Source of the DNA: Vibrio splendidus
Lineage (GTDB): Bacteria > Pseudomonadota > Gammaproteobacteria > Enterobacterales > Vibrionaceae
Direction of reading: 5' to 3'
DNA length: 64,000 nucleotides
NCBI RefSeq assembly: GCF_024347615.1
Contig: NZ_AP025508.1
Span: 1,178,001 to 1,242,000, forward strand
Shown here: piece after piece, positions 63,301 to 64,000 of the stretch
Numbering within the stretch: the first letter of the stretch is position 1
Layout of the letters: every line of letters starts with the position of its first letter
Made by a program: the position numbers and the translations under genes
The notes under the pieces: generated by a model
Told to the model about the DNA's origin: nothing
Databases searched by the model: none
Seen by the model: the letters and a program-made list of their open reading frames with translations, nothing else

Positions 63301-63821
63301 AACAAGTCGAGAATTGAACCTCGACTTGCATACTCACCCGGGCCAAACACTTGGTCTACGTAACGATAGCCAGACTTTTCAAGTTGAAGACGCAGCTTCT
63401 CTAACGAGTACAGATCGCCCGTTTTCACCATTAAGGTGTGCTGCAACAAGAAGTCACGTGGCGACTGACGTTGTAGTAGCGTGCTGATTGGTACGATCGT
63501 GATGCCATCTTTTAACGTTGGCAATGCATAAAGGCGAGCGATACGGTCTGAAATGATCTCTTGGTGCGGTGAGAAGCTGTCGTATGGCAGTGTCTCCCAA
63601 TCAGGGAATAGTGCCACTTCATGTGACGTAAACTGCTCAATTTCTGATTGAAGCTTGAGTGCGATTTGAGGGTCGGGCACTGCAAGTAAAGTATGGCTGT
63701 TATGCTGCTCCGCAAGTCTAGCGATAGCAAGCGCGAGAGATGAACCAACTAGGTTACCGATGTGTTTTTTATCACCGGCACCTTTGAGCTTAGGTAGTGT
63801 AAAAATGGATTGTTTTGTCAT
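60360..63821 (-). CDS. mfd: Transcription-repair coupling factor
   Basis: The 1153-residue Mfd has the N-terminal UvrB-homology and RNA polymerase interaction regions. Translocase motifs follow: Walker A GDVGFGKTEVAMRAAF (about residues 629-644), VVDEEHRFG, TATPIPRTL and LVCTTIIETGIDVP. A C-terminal TRCF domain (about 1000-1110) completes it. It displaces stalled RNA polymerase and recruits UvrA. The start follows the upstream PilZ gene closely. Confidence 0.95.
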   Translation of the reverse strand: MTKQSIFTLPKLKGAGDKKHIGNLVGSSLALAIARLAEQHNSHTLLAVPDPQIALKLQSEIEQFTSHEVALFPDWETLPYDSFSPHQEIISDRIARLYALPTLKDGITIVPISTLLQRQSPRDFLLQHTLMVKTGDLYSLEKLRLQLEKSGYRYVDQVFGPGEYASRGSILDLFPMGSKDPYRIDFFDDEIDTIRTFDPENQRSIEDISEIRLLPAHEFPTSESAIEDFRIRWRQQFDARREPESVYMQVSKGTWPAGIEYWQPLFFDHTETLFDYVADEAQILVLGDVETAVDSFLTDVSHRYEQRGVDPLRPLLKPEQLWLQKDELFAHFKQKPQVNLSLDSIEEKAGRTNLPVVSLPDLSVQHQNKEPLSNLRKFTEAFDGKVVFSVESEGRREALSELLRGIKVRPSEVENLDAAIKGKDKFTLILGSAEHGFIHEEQNIALVCESDLLGDRVVQRRKKDKKSVNSDTVIRHLAELKPGQPVVHIDHGIGRYIGLQTLEAGGMKTEYVTLEYQNDAKLYVPVASLNLIGRYSGGAEDSAPLHKLGGEAWQKARKRAAEKVRDVAAELLDVYAKRELKPGYKFVLDRGQYATFKSGFPFEETDDQAMAINAVMSDMCQAKAMDRLVCGDVGFGKTEVAMRAAFVCTDNSKQVAVLVPTTLLAQQHFENFRDRFANQPIRVEVLSRFKSAKEQKLIMQDVADGKVDILVGTHKLLSSDLKFKDLGLLVVDEEHRFGVRQKEKVKAMRADVDILTLTATPIPRTLNMAMSGMRDLSIIATPPARRLAIKTFVRESDDAIVREAVLREIMRGGQVYFLHNQVDTIEKTAESLQKLIPEARVTVAHGQMRERELERIMNDFYHQRFNLLVCTTIIETGIDVPTANTILMDRADNLGLAQLHQLRGRVGRSHHQAYAYLLTPPPKAMTKDAVKRLDAIASLEDLGAGFTLATHDLEIRGAGELLGDEQSGQIQSVGFTLYMEMLEQAVEALKEGREPSLDDLLREQTEIEMRLPALLPDDYIPDINTRLSTYKRIASVSDTDELAELKVELIDRFGLLPDATKNLLSVSELKLAAASIKAKKIEAHDKGGFLEFYPDADINPAYLVKLLQSQPQKFSMEGPTKFKFTIPLVDRRKRIQFVSDLLGEFRQNLLPSA

Positions 63822-63827
63822 GTCTAT

Positions 63828-64000
63828 TTACTTGTTATCTCGTTCTAGAGAGCGTTGACGTAAGAGTTTTTGTTGTTGATGAAGTGCAGCCTTGATCAGC
63901 AAGTCTTGGTCAGTATCACGAAGATGAGCGTATTTGAATTTGATTTCGAAACCTGAATCTTTAGGTTCACTAGCGAAGACTTCCGCGTAGCAATAAATAG
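63828..64000 (-). CDS. PilZ-domain protein, partial (PlzB-like)
   Basis: The minus-strand frame ends at 63828 and continues beyond the window. The visible 57 residues (ending HLRDTDQDLLIKAALHQQQKLLRQRSLERDNK) fit the C-terminal end of a PilZ domain. In V. cholerae plzB (VC1885) is adjacent to mfd (VC1886), which supports PlzB. It stops 6 bases before the mfd start. The c-di-GMP motif is not visible in the window. Confidence 0.55.
   Translation of the reverse strand, partial: IYCYAEVFASEPKDSGFEIKFKYAHLRDTDQDLLIKAALHQQQKLLRQRSLERDNK

Noticed and set aside
1..64000. CRISPR array, tRNA, rRNA, integron or prophage
   Set aside because: No regularly spaced repeats of CRISPR type, no cloverleaf-like or rRNA sequence, no integrase or phage gene seen.

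Overview
The window is a gammaproteobacterial chromosome segment that looks like a marine Vibrio, perhaps of the Splendidus clade. The evidence is the gene order on the right: a standalone CARF nuclease of the VC1899 type, a methyl-accepting protein, hinT, a lipoprotein operon, thiK, ycfP, ndh, csiV, mfd and a PilZ protein. This matches what I recall of the V. cholerae VC1885-VC1899 neighbourhood. Base composition is moderate and the coding style is uniform. I see no rRNA, tRNA, CRISPR array, phage or complete insertion sequence.

Left part (1-8.6 kb): a ferric hydroxamate/aerobactin-type uptake locus with a TonB-dependent receptor (IutA-like, cut by the window edge), a GntR/FCD regulator, a vatCDB-like ABC importer with a double-length permease, and a divergent ShiF-like MFS exporter. 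Fur-box-like sequences lie before the receptor and between the importer and the exporter. No siderophore biosynthesis gene is present.

8.6-19.5 kb: an exported amidohydrolase, several small genes, an AraC regulator, the lipocalin Blc, a YdhR monooxygenase divergent from a LysR gene, and a TetR gene divergent from an RND efflux pair. A perfect 27-bp palindrome lies in the TetR/RND intergenic region.

20-32 kb: a complete cyoABCDE cytochrome bo quinol oxidase operon, a secreted hypothetical, an SdsA-type alkylsulfatase, a two-gene membrane protein/HlyD operon preceded by about 1 kb of apparently non-coding DNA, and a FadL-type porin divergent from a LysR gene.

33-47 kb: gloA-nemA (electrophile detoxification), an EamA exporter, a MarR-cytochrome b561 pair divergent from a cytochrome c' gene across a 46-bp palindrome, ppiB, dsbA, a TetR gene divergent from ybiB, a CBS-domain protein, a MATE pump, and a zinc/cadmium P-type ATPase behind a ZntR-type promoter.

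47-64 kb: udp with a CRP/CytR-like promoter, the CARF nuclease, a chemoreceptor, hinT, a MITE-like structured repeat, the COG3014-ycfL-lpoB operon, thiK, ycfP, ndh with a perfect FNR box, a GNAT acetyltransferase, csiV, mfd, and the end of a PilZ gene.

The most notable items are the orphan CARF nuclease with an altered ligand motif, the MITE-like element after hinT, the palindromic operators, and about a dozen short degenerate tandem duplications in intergenic DNA. Two of these start inside the stop-codon region of the upstream gene.
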